33,930 nucleotides of DNA from Carideicomes alvinocaridis (GTDB lineage: Bacteria > Pseudomonadota > Alphaproteobacteria > Rhodobacterales > Rhodobacteraceae). Both the position numbers and the translations under genes were made by a program. The notes below the pieces were generated by a model. That model was not told where the DNA came from. It worked only from the letters and a program-made list of their open reading frames with translations, and did no database searches. This document shows positions 1 through 7,047 of this stretch, in pieces. How positions within the stretch are numbered: the stretch's first letter is position 1; every line of letters starts with the position of its first letter. The stretch spans positions 1 through 33,930 of the forward strand of contig SRJI02000048.1 in NCBI GenBank assembly GCA_005473895.2, given 5' to 3'.

Positions 1-495
1 CGCGGCCCCGGCGCGCTGATCTCGGAGGCGGCGGCGCAGCGGGTGCGGCGGCTGATCGACGACGCGGTGACCCGCGGGGCGGAACTGCGCGCGGGCGGCG
101 GCGTGACCGGCGCCTTCGTGCAGCCGACGCTGCTGGATCACGTGACCCCCGCGATGCAGGTCTATGGCGAGGAGAGCTTTGGCCCGGTCGCCGCCATCCT
201 TCGCGCACAGGATGAGGAAGAGGCCGTAACCATATCCAACGACACGGAATTCGGCCTTGTCGCCTCGGTCTATTCGCGGGACGTGTCGCGCGCGCTGGCC
301 CTGGCCGACCGGCTGGAGACCGGCGCCGTCCATGTCAACGGCCCCACGGTCTACGACGACCCGGCCATGCCTTTCGGCGGCGTCAAGGCCTCGGGCTATG
401 GCCGGTTCGGGCGCGAGGCGGCGATCGACGAATTCACGGAACAACGCTGGATCACGGTGCAGGACGCGAAGCGGGATTTCCCGTTCTGGACCTGA
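1..495 (+). CDS. Aldehyde dehydrogenase, C-terminal part (gene starts before the window)
   Basis: The reading frame is open to the left edge, and the first visible residues (RGPGALISEAAAQRV) already belong to the family, so this is the last 164 residues of a roughly 480-490 residue NAD(P)-dependent aldehyde dehydrogenase. The visible part holds the EESFGPVA and NDTEFGL segments and the C-terminal PFGGVKASGYGRFG motif that closes the active site. The catalytic Cys and Glu lie upstream of the window. The end (FTEQRWITVQ...FPFWT) closely resembles that of the complete aldehyde dehydrogenase at 5559-7034, so the two are probably paralogues. It is followed after 46 bases by the importer binding-protein gene and likely starts or belongs to the same operon. 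The substrate cannot be read; vanillin/salicylaldehyde-type dehydrogenases are one possible subgroup. Confidence 0.9.
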   Translation, partial: RGPGALISEAAAQRVRRLIDDAVTRGAELRAGGGVTGAFVQPTLLDHVTPAMQVYGEESFGPVAAILRAQDEEEAVTISNDTEFGLVASVYSRDVSRALALADRLETGAVHVNGPTVYDDPAMPFGGVKASGYGRFGREAAIDEFTEQRWITVQDAKRDFPFWT

Positions 496-541
496 CGACC
501 CGCCCGGGAGGGGCGGCGCATTGAAAGGGAGGAGAAACGAG

Positions 542-1741
542 ATGAAACGCAGAACGACATTGAAGGCCGGGGTGGCGCTGGCCGCCATGACCCTGGCGGG
601 CGCGGCCTTTGCCGCCGATCCCATCGTCATCGGCGCGGTGGCGCCCAAGACCGGGCCGCTTGCCGGTGGCGCGGCGGTGACCCACTGGCCCAACATCCAG
701 CTCTGGGTGTCCGAGGTGAACGGCCGCGGCGGGCTCGACGTGGGCGGCGAGAAGCGGATGATCGAGGTCATCGAATACGACGACCAGACCAACCCGCAGG
801 AAACCATCAAGGCGGTCACGCGCCTGGCGACCCAGGACAAGGCGGATTTCGTGCTGGCGCCCTATTCCACGGGGCTCAACCTGGCCGCCGCGCCGATCTA
901 CCAGCGCTTCGGCTACCCGCAGATCACCTCCTCGGCCTCGACCGACCAGATCGTGGAGCTGAGCGACAAGTTCCCCGGCATGTTCTTCCTGCTGGGCCAG
1001 AACCGCGAGATCGTGGGCGACGCCGTGTCGATCCTCAACGCGCTGCGCGAGGCGGGCGAGATCGGCGATGACGTGGCGATGGTCAACGTGGCCGACGCCT
1101 TCGGCATCGAGCTGGCCGCCACCGCCAAGCCGATCTTCGAGGAGGCGGGCTTCAACCTGGTCTACGAGACGTCCTACCCGCTTGGCACGCAGGACCTTTC
1201 GCCGGTGATGAAGGCCGCCAAGGCCGCCGATCCCGATGCCTTCGTCGCATGGTCCTACCCGCCCGACACCTTCGGGCTGACCGAGCAGGCGATCATCGAG
1301 GACCTCGACGTCAAGGCCTTCTACACCGCCGTCGCCACCGCCTTTCCGGCCTATGGCGAACGCTTCGGCGCGGCGGCCGAGGGCGTCATGGGCATCGGTG
1401 GCGTCAACACCGCCTCGCCCGAGTTCCAGGATTACGCCGCGCGGCACATGGAAGTGACGGGCCAGGCGCCGGATCACTGGGCCTCGGGGATGATGTACGC
1501 CTCGCTGCAAATCCTCGAACAGGCGATCGAGGGCGCGGGCACAATCGATCGCGAGGTGGTCACCCAGTACATCAAGGACCACGCCTTCGAGACCGTTATG
1601 GGCACGGTCGATTTCGACGAGCACAACAACAACCCGGAATACTGGACCGTGGGCCAGTGGCAGAACGGCGAGTTCAAGGGCATCGCCTCCACCGGGCGCG
1701 ACGGCGCGGTGCCGGTGCTGATCAAGGAAGGCTGGGAGTAA
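542..1741 (+). CDS. Periplasmic binding protein of a branched-chain amino acid-type ABC importer
   Basis: A 399-residue type I periplasmic binding protein (LivK/HAAT family, Peripla_BP_6). It binds the substrate in the periplasm and delivers it to the LivHM-like permeases encoded next. The start at 542 follows GGGAGGAGAA; an upstream in-frame start at 257 would run through the preceding aldehyde dehydrogenase gene and is rejected. Residues 1-24 are an export signal with predicted cleavage after AAFA; R3-R4-T-T-L-K is loosely twin-arginine-like but lacks the usual hydrophobic residue. The mature start (DPIVIGAVAPKTGPLAG) is typical of the family. Despite the 'branched-chain' label, relatives bind aromatic acids, amides and dicarboxylates; the flanking aldehyde dehydrogenases favour a carbon source other than leucine, but this is inference. 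Confidence 0.93.
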   Translation: MKRRTTLKAGVALAAMTLAGAAFAADPIVIGAVAPKTGPLAGGAAVTHWPNIQLWVSEVNGRGGLDVGGEKRMIEVIEYDDQTNPQETIKAVTRLATQDKADFVLAPYSTGLNLAAAPIYQRFGYPQITSSASTDQIVELSDKFPGMFFLLGQNREIVGDAVSILNALREAGEIGDDVAMVNVADAFGIELAATAKPIFEEAGFNLVYETSYPLGTQDLSPVMKAAKAADPDAFVAWSYPPDTFGLTEQAIIEDLDVKAFYTAVATAFPAYGERFGAAAEGVMGIGGVNTASPEFQDYAARHMEVTGQAPDHWASGMMYASLQILEQAIEGAGTIDREVVTQYIKDHAFETVMGTVDFDEHNNNPEYWTVGQWQNGEFKGIASTGRDGAVPVLIKEGWE

Positions 1742-1748
1742 TCCCGGG

Positions 1749-1785
1749 GGCGGGACCGGGGCGCAACAGCCGCGCCGGGCCCGCC
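1749..1785 (+). other. GC-rich stem-loop between the binding protein and permease genes
   Basis: Arms GGCGGG..CCGG..CGC and GCG..CCGG..CCCGCC pair with one mismatch and a small bulge around a short AACAGC-type loop. It starts 7 bases after the binding-protein stop and ends 20 bases before the livH-type start. It lacks a U-tract, so it looks more like an mRNA-stabilising or partial-attenuation structure than a full terminator. That would fit the usual need for excess binding protein over permease. Confidence 0.5.
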
Positions 1786-1805
1786 ACACGACCGACAGGA
1801 CGGAC

Positions 1806-2672
1806 ATGGATATCATCATCACCGGGCTGATCCTCGGCGGCACCTACGCGCTGATCGCCATCGGGCTCAACCTGCAATACGGCGTCGCGCGGATCATGAA
1901 CCTCGCCAATGGCGAGATGCTGGTCGCGGGCGGCTACACGGCCTTTGCCCTCTATACCGGCGCGGGGCTGAGCCCGCTCTTGACCATCTTCCTCGTGGCG
2001 CCCGCGGCCTTTGCCGTGAACTGGGCGATCTACCGGGTGATGCTGCGCCCGCTGGTGAAACGCGCCCCCAACCGCGGCGCGCTGGAGCAGGATTCGATCC
2101 TCGCCACTTTCGGGCTGAGCTTCGTCATGGTGGGGCTGATGGTCTGGGCCTTTGGCGGGGATTACTTCAACTACGCCTACCTGTCGCGGCGGGTGGAGAT
2201 CTTTGGCGATGGCTTCGGGCTGAACCGCGTGGTGGCTTTCCTTTGCGCAACAGCGCTTTGCGCGGCGCTCTTCATCTGGATGAACCTCAGCCGCGCGGGC
2301 ATGGTGATCCGCGCCGTCGCCGTCTCGCCCGACAGCGCGCGGCTGGTGGGCATCGACGTGCCGCGGCTCTCGGCCATCGCCTTCGCACTTGGGGGTGCGG
2401 TCACGGCGGTGGGGGGGGCGGTGCTGTCCACCTACCTCACGCTCGACGCCTCGACCGGCGTGATCTTCACCATGAAGGCGCTGATCATCGTCATCATGGG
2501 CGGGGTGGGCGACATCCGCGGGACCATCGTCGCCGCGCTGATCCTCGGTCTGGGCGAGACGCTGGTGGCCACCCTGATCGACCCCGGCCTGACGCTGGCC
2601 GCGGCCTATGCGCTGTTCATCCTGATCCTTCTCTTCCGCCCGCAGGGCCTGTTCGGGAGGCGTCAGGCATGA
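1806..2672 (+). CDS. ABC importer permease, LivH type
   Basis: A 288-residue inner-membrane permease of the HAAT/LivH family, with about eight hydrophobic segments. The N-terminus (LILGGTYALIAIGLNLQYGV, then RIMNLANGEM) is the standard LivH opening. The C-terminal part contains MKALIIVIMGGVGDIRGT, the cytoplasmic coupling region that contacts the ATPases, and it ends in LFRPQGLFGRR, as is usual. The start codon at 1806 lies 64 bases after the binding-protein stop, behind a hairpin and a weak AGGACGG-like ribosome site. The stop overlaps the next start as ATGA. It forms the heterodimeric channel with the LivM-type protein that follows. Confidence 0.93.
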   Translation: MDIIITGLILGGTYALIAIGLNLQYGVARIMNLANGEMLVAGGYTAFALYTGAGLSPLLTIFLVAPAAFAVNWAIYRVMLRPLVKRAPNRGALEQDSILATFGLSFVMVGLMVWAFGGDYFNYAYLSRRVEIFGDGFGLNRVVAFLCATALCAALFIWMNLSRAGMVIRAVAVSPDSARLVGIDVPRLSAIAFALGGAVTAVGGAVLSTYLTLDASTGVIFTMKALIIVIMGGVGDIRGTIVAALILGLGETLVATLIDPGLTLAAAYALFILILLFRPQGLFGRRQA

Positions 2673-3601
2673 CCGCGCGCGACTGGCAGAAACTGATCAC
2701 CGCCGCCGTGCTGCTGGGGATCGCCGCGCTGCTGCCGCTCACCGGCAACGCCTATTGGCTGTCGCTGGGCGTCTCGGTGGCGATGTACACGGTGCTGGCG
2801 ACAAGCTGGGCGCTGTTCTCCGGCCCCACGCATTACATCTCGCTCGCCACCGCGGCCTTCTTCGGCGTGGGCACCTATGTCATGGGCTCGGGGATCGAGG
2901 TCATGCCCTACTGGACGCTCCTGCCGCTGGCTGCGCTGGCGGGCGGGCTGCTGGCGGCGCTGGTGGGGCTGGCGACGCTACGGCTCTCGGGCGTCTACTT
3001 CGTGATCTTCACGCTGGGGCTGGCGGAAATGGTGCGCCAATGCGTGACCTGGTACCAGAACCAGACCGGCCACAAGGGCACCTATGTCCTGACCGAGTTG
3101 ACCGAGGCCGACATCTACTGGCAGCTGCTGGGCCTCGCCGCCTTGGTCTACCTGGCCGGCTGGGCGATCCAGCGTTCGCGGCTGGGCTTTGCCCTGCGCA
3201 TCATCGGCGACGACGAGGAGGTGGCGGCGCATTCCGGCATCAACACCGCGCTGGTGAAGGTCGCGCTCTTCGTGGTTTCGGGACTGGTGGCGGCCACCGT
3301 CGGCGCCATCATCGCGCCGCGCTACGTCTACATCGAGCCCGCGACGGCCTTCGCGCCCATGCTCTCCTTCCAAGTGGTCATCATGGCGCTATTGGGCGGG
3401 ACCGGGCGGCTCTGGGGGCCCCTGATCGGGGTCATTCCCTTCACGCTGCTGTGGGAGGTCATCTCGGCCTCCTTCCCGAACCAGACGACTTTGCTTCTGG
3501 GGCTCTGCTTCCTGCTGATCGTCTACGTGCTGCCCAAGGGATTCGTCGGGCTGATGCAGCGGCTCGACCTGATGCGGCAGGGACGGGAGGCCTTTGCATG
3601 A
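2669..3601 (+). CDS. ABC importer permease, LivM type
   Basis: A 310-residue inner-membrane permease of the LivM family, the partner of the LivH-type protein. The start at 2669 overlaps the preceding stop by four bases (ATGA) and follows GGGAGG at 2655-2660; longer in-frame versions would lie inside livH. The middle holds the conserved LATLRLSGVYFVIFTLGLAE region, and the later part has MALLGGTGRLWGPLIG, the coupling-helix motif of this family. Length and about nine membrane segments are normal. The stop overlaps the next gene as ATGA, so translation of the importer genes is probably coupled. Confidence 0.92.
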   Translation: MTARDWQKLITAAVLLGIAALLPLTGNAYWLSLGVSVAMYTVLATSWALFSGPTHYISLATAAFFGVGTYVMGSGIEVMPYWTLLPLAALAGGLLAALVGLATLRLSGVYFVIFTLGLAEMVRQCVTWYQNQTGHKGTYVLTELTEADIYWQLLGLAALVYLAGWAIQRSRLGFALRIIGDDEEVAAHSGINTALVKVALFVVSGLVAATVGAIIAPRYVYIEPATAFAPMLSFQVVIMALLGGTGRLWGPLIGVIPFTLLWEVISASFPNQTTLLLGLCFLLIVYVLPKGFVGLMQRLDLMRQGREAFA

Positions 3602-4332
3602 GACAGGCACCGGTTCTTTCGCTTCGCGGGGCCACCAAGCGTTTCGGCGGGCTGGTGGCGGTGGATCAACTCGGCTTCGACGTGGCCGAGCACCAGGTCA
3701 TGGGGCTGATCGGGCCCAACGGGTCGGGAAAGTCCACGACGCTCAACCTGATTTCCGGCGCACTCAGCCCGACATCGGGGACCATTGCGCTCAAGGGCCA
3801 GCCGATCACCGCGCTTTCCGCCCGGGCCATCGCGCGCAAGGGCGTGTCGCGGACGTTTCAGCTGGTGCGGATGCTGCCCTCGATGACCGTTCTGGAAAAT
3901 GTCATGGCCGGCGCCGTCTTCGGCCATCGCCGCCGCTGGGGCGGGTCCGCCGAGGCGCATGCCATAGCGATGCTGGAAGAGGTCGGCATGGCCGACGAGG
4001 CGGGCAGCCCCATCGGCCAGCTCACCTATATCGACACCAAGCGGCTGGAGCTGGCCCGCGCGCTGGCGGGCGAGCCCGAGGTGCTGCTGCTCGACGAATG
4101 GCTGGCCGGGCTGAACCCCACCGAGCTGGAGGAGGGGATCGCGCTGATCCACCGCCTGCGGGACGAGGGGCGTACCATCGTTCTGGTGGAGCACGTGATG
4201 GACGCGATCCGCTCGCTCTGCGACGCCTGCGTGGTCATGTCCTCCGGCAAGAAGATCGCCGAGGGCACGCCCGAGGAGGTTTTGTCCGACCCCGAGGTGA
4301 TCCGCGCCTACCTGGGAGATGACGATGCTTGA
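3598..4332 (+). CDS. ABC importer ATPase, LivG type, with atypical signature motif
   Basis: A 244-residue cytoplasmic ATPase that powers the LivHM-type channel. The start at 3598 overlaps the livM-type stop and follows GGGAGG. Walker A is GPNGSGKST (residues 39-47). Walker B is VLLLDE with the catalytic Glu at 167, and the switch His is in VLVEHVMD. Two features differ from common LivG proteins. The ABC signature, normally L-S-x-G-Q, reads LTYID (142-146) before TKRLELARALA, so the signature Gly is absent. The residue after the catalytic Glu is Trp (DEW) instead of Pro. I believe a subfamily of HAAT ATPases shares this pattern, but could not check. The partner LivF-type protein has canonical motifs, so the pair may have one weakened ATP site. 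Confidence 0.92.
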   Translation: MRQAPVLSLRGATKRFGGLVAVDQLGFDVAEHQVMGLIGPNGSGKSTTLNLISGALSPTSGTIALKGQPITALSARAIARKGVSRTFQLVRMLPSMTVLENVMAGAVFGHRRRWGGSAEAHAIAMLEEVGMADEAGSPIGQLTYIDTKRLELARALAGEPEVLLLDEWLAGLNPTELEEGIALIHRLRDEGRTIVLVEHVMDAIRSLCDACVVMSSGKKIAEGTPEEVLSDPEVIRAYLGDDDA

Positions 4333-5539
4333 GGTGCAGGGCCTTTCCGCCGCCTACGGCCAGCACCCGGCCTTGCAGGATGTCTCCCTGCGGCTCGGCC
4401 GGGGCGAGATCGTGGTGATCCTCGGCGCCAACGGGGCGGGGAAATCGACGCTGCTAAAGGCGGTGTCGGGGATATGCGAGGGCCGCGTCTCGGGCTCCGT
4501 CACCGTGAACGGGCATGAGATCCTCGGCCTTTCGCCCCATCGCATCGTGGAGGAGGGCGTGGCGCTGGTGCCCGAGGGGCGCGGCGTCTTCGGCGACCTG
4601 ACGGTGGAGGAGAACCTGGTGCTTGGCGCCTATGCCCCCCGCGCGCGGGACGAGGAGGCGGGCAACCTCGAACGGGTCTACGGCCTGTTTCCGAAGCTGC
4701 GAGAGCGGCGGCGGCAGGCGGTGCGTACCATGTCCGGGGGCGAGCAGCAGATGGTCGCCATCGGCCGGGCGATGATGTCGAACCCGGCGGTGCTGACGCT
4801 GGACGAGCCCTCGCTGGGCCTGTCGCCCCTGCTGTCGAAGGACCTGTTCCGCAGCCTGAAGACCGTGCGCGACACCGGCATCGGCATCCTGCTGGTGGAG
4901 CAGAACGCCCGCGCTTCGCTGGCCATCGCGGACCGCGGCTACCTGCTGGAGAACGCGCATATCATCCACGAGGACAGCGCCGAGAACCTCGCCACCGATC
5001 CGGCGGTGCAGGCGGCCTATCTCGGGGCGGGCAAGGGCGGGGCGAAGGGCCGGGCCGGGGGCAGGGCGACGACGCCTTCCGCGCCGAAGCCCGCCGCGCC
5101 GAAGCCCCCCAGCGGGCCGTCGCCTTCGGAGATCGCGGCACAGGCCATGCGGAAGGTGCAGCATCGCGCTCCCCCGAAACCGGCACCCGCGCCGCAACCC
5201 GAGCCACCCCGGCCCGTCGCCCCGCCACGACCCGTCCCGCAGGCGACGCCGAAGCCCGCCCAGCCGTCGGCGCAGCCGCAGAGCCGGCCGGGCCCCCACG
5301 GCATCGACACCGCCGATCTGGTCGCCCGCGCGGCCAGCGCCTCGGCCCGGCAGCACGGGACCACCACCCAGCCCGCGCCGCGACGGAACGGGGCGGGCCA
5401 CCAGACAAGACCGATTACCACGACGCCCATGCCCGATCTCGCCTCTCACGGCGACCGCCTGCGGACCGTTCTCGACGAGATCGAGGCGGCGGCCCGCCGG
5501 GCGCGCGAGAGATCCGGGCGCAGCGGGCGCAAACCCTGA
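4325..5539 (+). CDS. ABC importer ATPase, LivF type, with long Pro/Ala-rich C-terminal tail
   Basis: Second ATPase of the importer. I chose ATG 4325 because GGGAG (4314-4318) sits six bases before it; an in-frame ATG at 4319 has no room for that site. Either start overlaps the livG-type gene. Residues 1 to about 234 are a normal LivF domain: Walker A GANGAGKST near 35-43, Q-loop region VPEGRGVFGDLTVEENL, signature MSGGEQQ near 137, Walker B LTLDEPSLGL, and VEQNA. It should end near AAYLGAG like other LivF proteins. Instead the frame continues for about 170 residues rich in Pro, Ala, Lys and Gln (PKPAAPKPPSGPSP; PAPAPQPEPPRPVAPPRP). It closes with a short charged helix-like segment (LRTVLDEIEAAARRARERSG). 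The tail looks disordered and its role is unknown. Confidence 0.92.
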   Translation: MLEVQGLSAAYGQHPALQDVSLRLGRGEIVVILGANGAGKSTLLKAVSGICEGRVSGSVTVNGHEILGLSPHRIVEEGVALVPEGRGVFGDLTVEENLVLGAYAPRARDEEAGNLERVYGLFPKLRERRRQAVRTMSGGEQQMVAIGRAMMSNPAVLTLDEPSLGLSPLLSKDLFRSLKTVRDTGIGILLVEQNARASLAIADRGYLLENAHIIHEDSAENLATDPAVQAAYLGAGKGGAKGRAGGRATTPSAPKPAAPKPPSGPSPSEIAAQAMRKVQHRAPPKPAPAPQPEPPRPVAPPRPVPQATPKPAQPSAQPQSRPGPHGIDTADLVARAASASARQHGTTTQPAPRRNGAGHQTRPITTTPMPDLASHGDRLRTVLDEIEAAARRARERSGRSGRKP

Positions 5540-5558
5540 CAGAGGAAAGGACGACACC

Positions 5559-7034
5559 ATGCTCGACACGTCCCAATCATCCCCCCGCATCCGCGGCATG
5601 TTCATCGGCGGTGACTGGACCCCCGCCGCGCGTACCTTCGACGACCTGAACCCGTCGGACAATTCGCTCTACGCCCGCATCCCCGACGGCACCGCCGAGG
5701 ACATGCGCCGCGCCATCGAGGCGGCCCACGCGGCCTTCCCCGCCTGGTCCGGGCTGCATTTCCACGAACGCGCCAGGCTGCTGCTCAAGGCCGCCGACAT
5801 CTGGGAGCGGCGGACAGACGATTTCTGTGCCGCGGCCATGGCCGAGGGCGGCGGCTGGCACGGCAAGGGCATGTTCGAGGCGGGCTATGTCTCGGAGGTG
5901 TTCCGCTCCGCCGCGGCGCTCTGCTACCAGAATATCGGCGAGGTGCTGCCCTCGGAACACGGCAAGTTCTCCACCGCCACGCGCTGGCCGCTGGGCGTGG
6001 TCTCGGTCATCTCGCCGTGGAACATGCCCGGCATCCTGACCGCCCGCGGCTTCGCGGCGGCGCTTGCGGTGGGCAATACCGTGGTGCTGAAACCCTCGGA
6101 GGACACGCCCTATGCCGGCGGGCTCTATTTCGGGGAAATCCTCGAAGAGGCGGGCATCCCGGCGGGCGTCTTCAACGTGGTCACATGCTCGCGCGAGGGC
6201 GTGCAGGCGGTGGGCGACGAGATGATCGAGAACCCGCTGGTCAAGGCCGTCTCCTTCACCGGATCGACCGCCGTGGGCCGGCATATCGCCGCCAAGGCCG
6301 GCGCCTATCTCAAGAAGGCCTGCGTGGAGCTGGGCGGCAAGGACAGCCTGATCGTGCTGGAGGACGCGGACCTCGACCATGCAGCCCAGGCCGCCAATTT
6401 CGGGTCCTTCATGCACCAGGGCCAGGTCTGCATGTCGACGGAAAAGATCCTCGTCCACGAGGATGTCTACGACGACTTCATGGCGAAATTCCTCGCCCGG
6501 GCGAAGAAACTGAAGACCGGGCCGACCAGCGACCGTGACAACGTCATCGGCCCGCTGGTGAACGCGCGCCAGGCCGAGCGGGTGCGCGGCCTGCTGGAGG
6601 ATGCGCGCGCCAAGGGCGCCACCTTCGAGCTGGGCGGGCGCTCCTGGGACAATTTCGTGGAGCCCACGGTGCTGACCGGCGTCGACGGCTCCATGAACAT
6701 CTGGAACGACGAGACCTTCGGCCCGGTCGCCATCGTCTGCCGCTTCCGCGACGAGGACGAGGCAGTGCGGCTGAACAACGATACCGAATACGGGCTGACC
6801 GCGGCGGTGATGACCCGCGACGAGGCGCGCGCCATGCGGCTGGCCGGGCGGCTGGAGACCGGCATGGTCCACGTCAATTGCCAGAACATCAACGACGAGC
6901 CGCATGTCCCCTTCGGGGGGGTGAAGGCCAGCGGCGTGGGCCGCTACGGAGGGCGCTGGTCGCTCGACGCCTTCACCGAACTGCGCTGGATCACGCTGGA
7001 CCGGGGCGGGCGCCACTTCCCGCCGGTCTTCTGA
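5559..7034 (+). CDS. Aldehyde dehydrogenase
   Basis: A full-length 491-residue NAD(P)-dependent aldehyde dehydrogenase of the cytoplasmic class. Visible landmarks are SPWNMPG (substrate/cofactor region), KPSEDTP, SFTGSTAVGRHI (cofactor-binding turn), the general-base Glu 257 in VELGGKDS, the nucleophile Cys 291 in GQVCMSTEKI, ETFGPVA, and PFGGVKASGVGRYGG near the end. The C-terminus RHFPPVF resembles that of vanillin- and salicylaldehyde-type enzymes, a hint only. It starts 19 bases after the LivF-type gene behind AGAGGAAAGGA, so it is very likely co-transcribed with the importer. It resembles the dehydrogenase whose end lies at 1-495. The two enzymes may act on different aldehydes of one imported substrate, or one may be redundant. 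Confidence 0.95.
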   Translation: MLDTSQSSPRIRGMFIGGDWTPAARTFDDLNPSDNSLYARIPDGTAEDMRRAIEAAHAAFPAWSGLHFHERARLLLKAADIWERRTDDFCAAAMAEGGGWHGKGMFEAGYVSEVFRSAAALCYQNIGEVLPSEHGKFSTATRWPLGVVSVISPWNMPGILTARGFAAALAVGNTVVLKPSEDTPYAGGLYFGEILEEAGIPAGVFNVVTCSREGVQAVGDEMIENPLVKAVSFTGSTAVGRHIAAKAGAYLKKACVELGGKDSLIVLEDADLDHAAQAANFGSFMHQGQVCMSTEKILVHEDVYDDFMAKFLARAKKLKTGPTSDRDNVIGPLVNARQAERVRGLLEDARAKGATFELGGRSWDNFVEPTVLTGVDGSMNIWNDETFGPVAIVCRFRDEDEAVRLNNDTEYGLTAAVMTRDEARAMRLAGRLETGMVHVNCQNINDEPHVPFGGVKASGVGRYGGRWSLDAFTELRWITLDRGGRHFPPVF

Positions 7035-7047
7035 GGGAGGAGAGGAC

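Noticed and set aside
257-541. Earlier start for the ABC binding protein
   Set aside because: It overlaps the aldehyde dehydrogenase gene in another frame and would bury the signal peptide.
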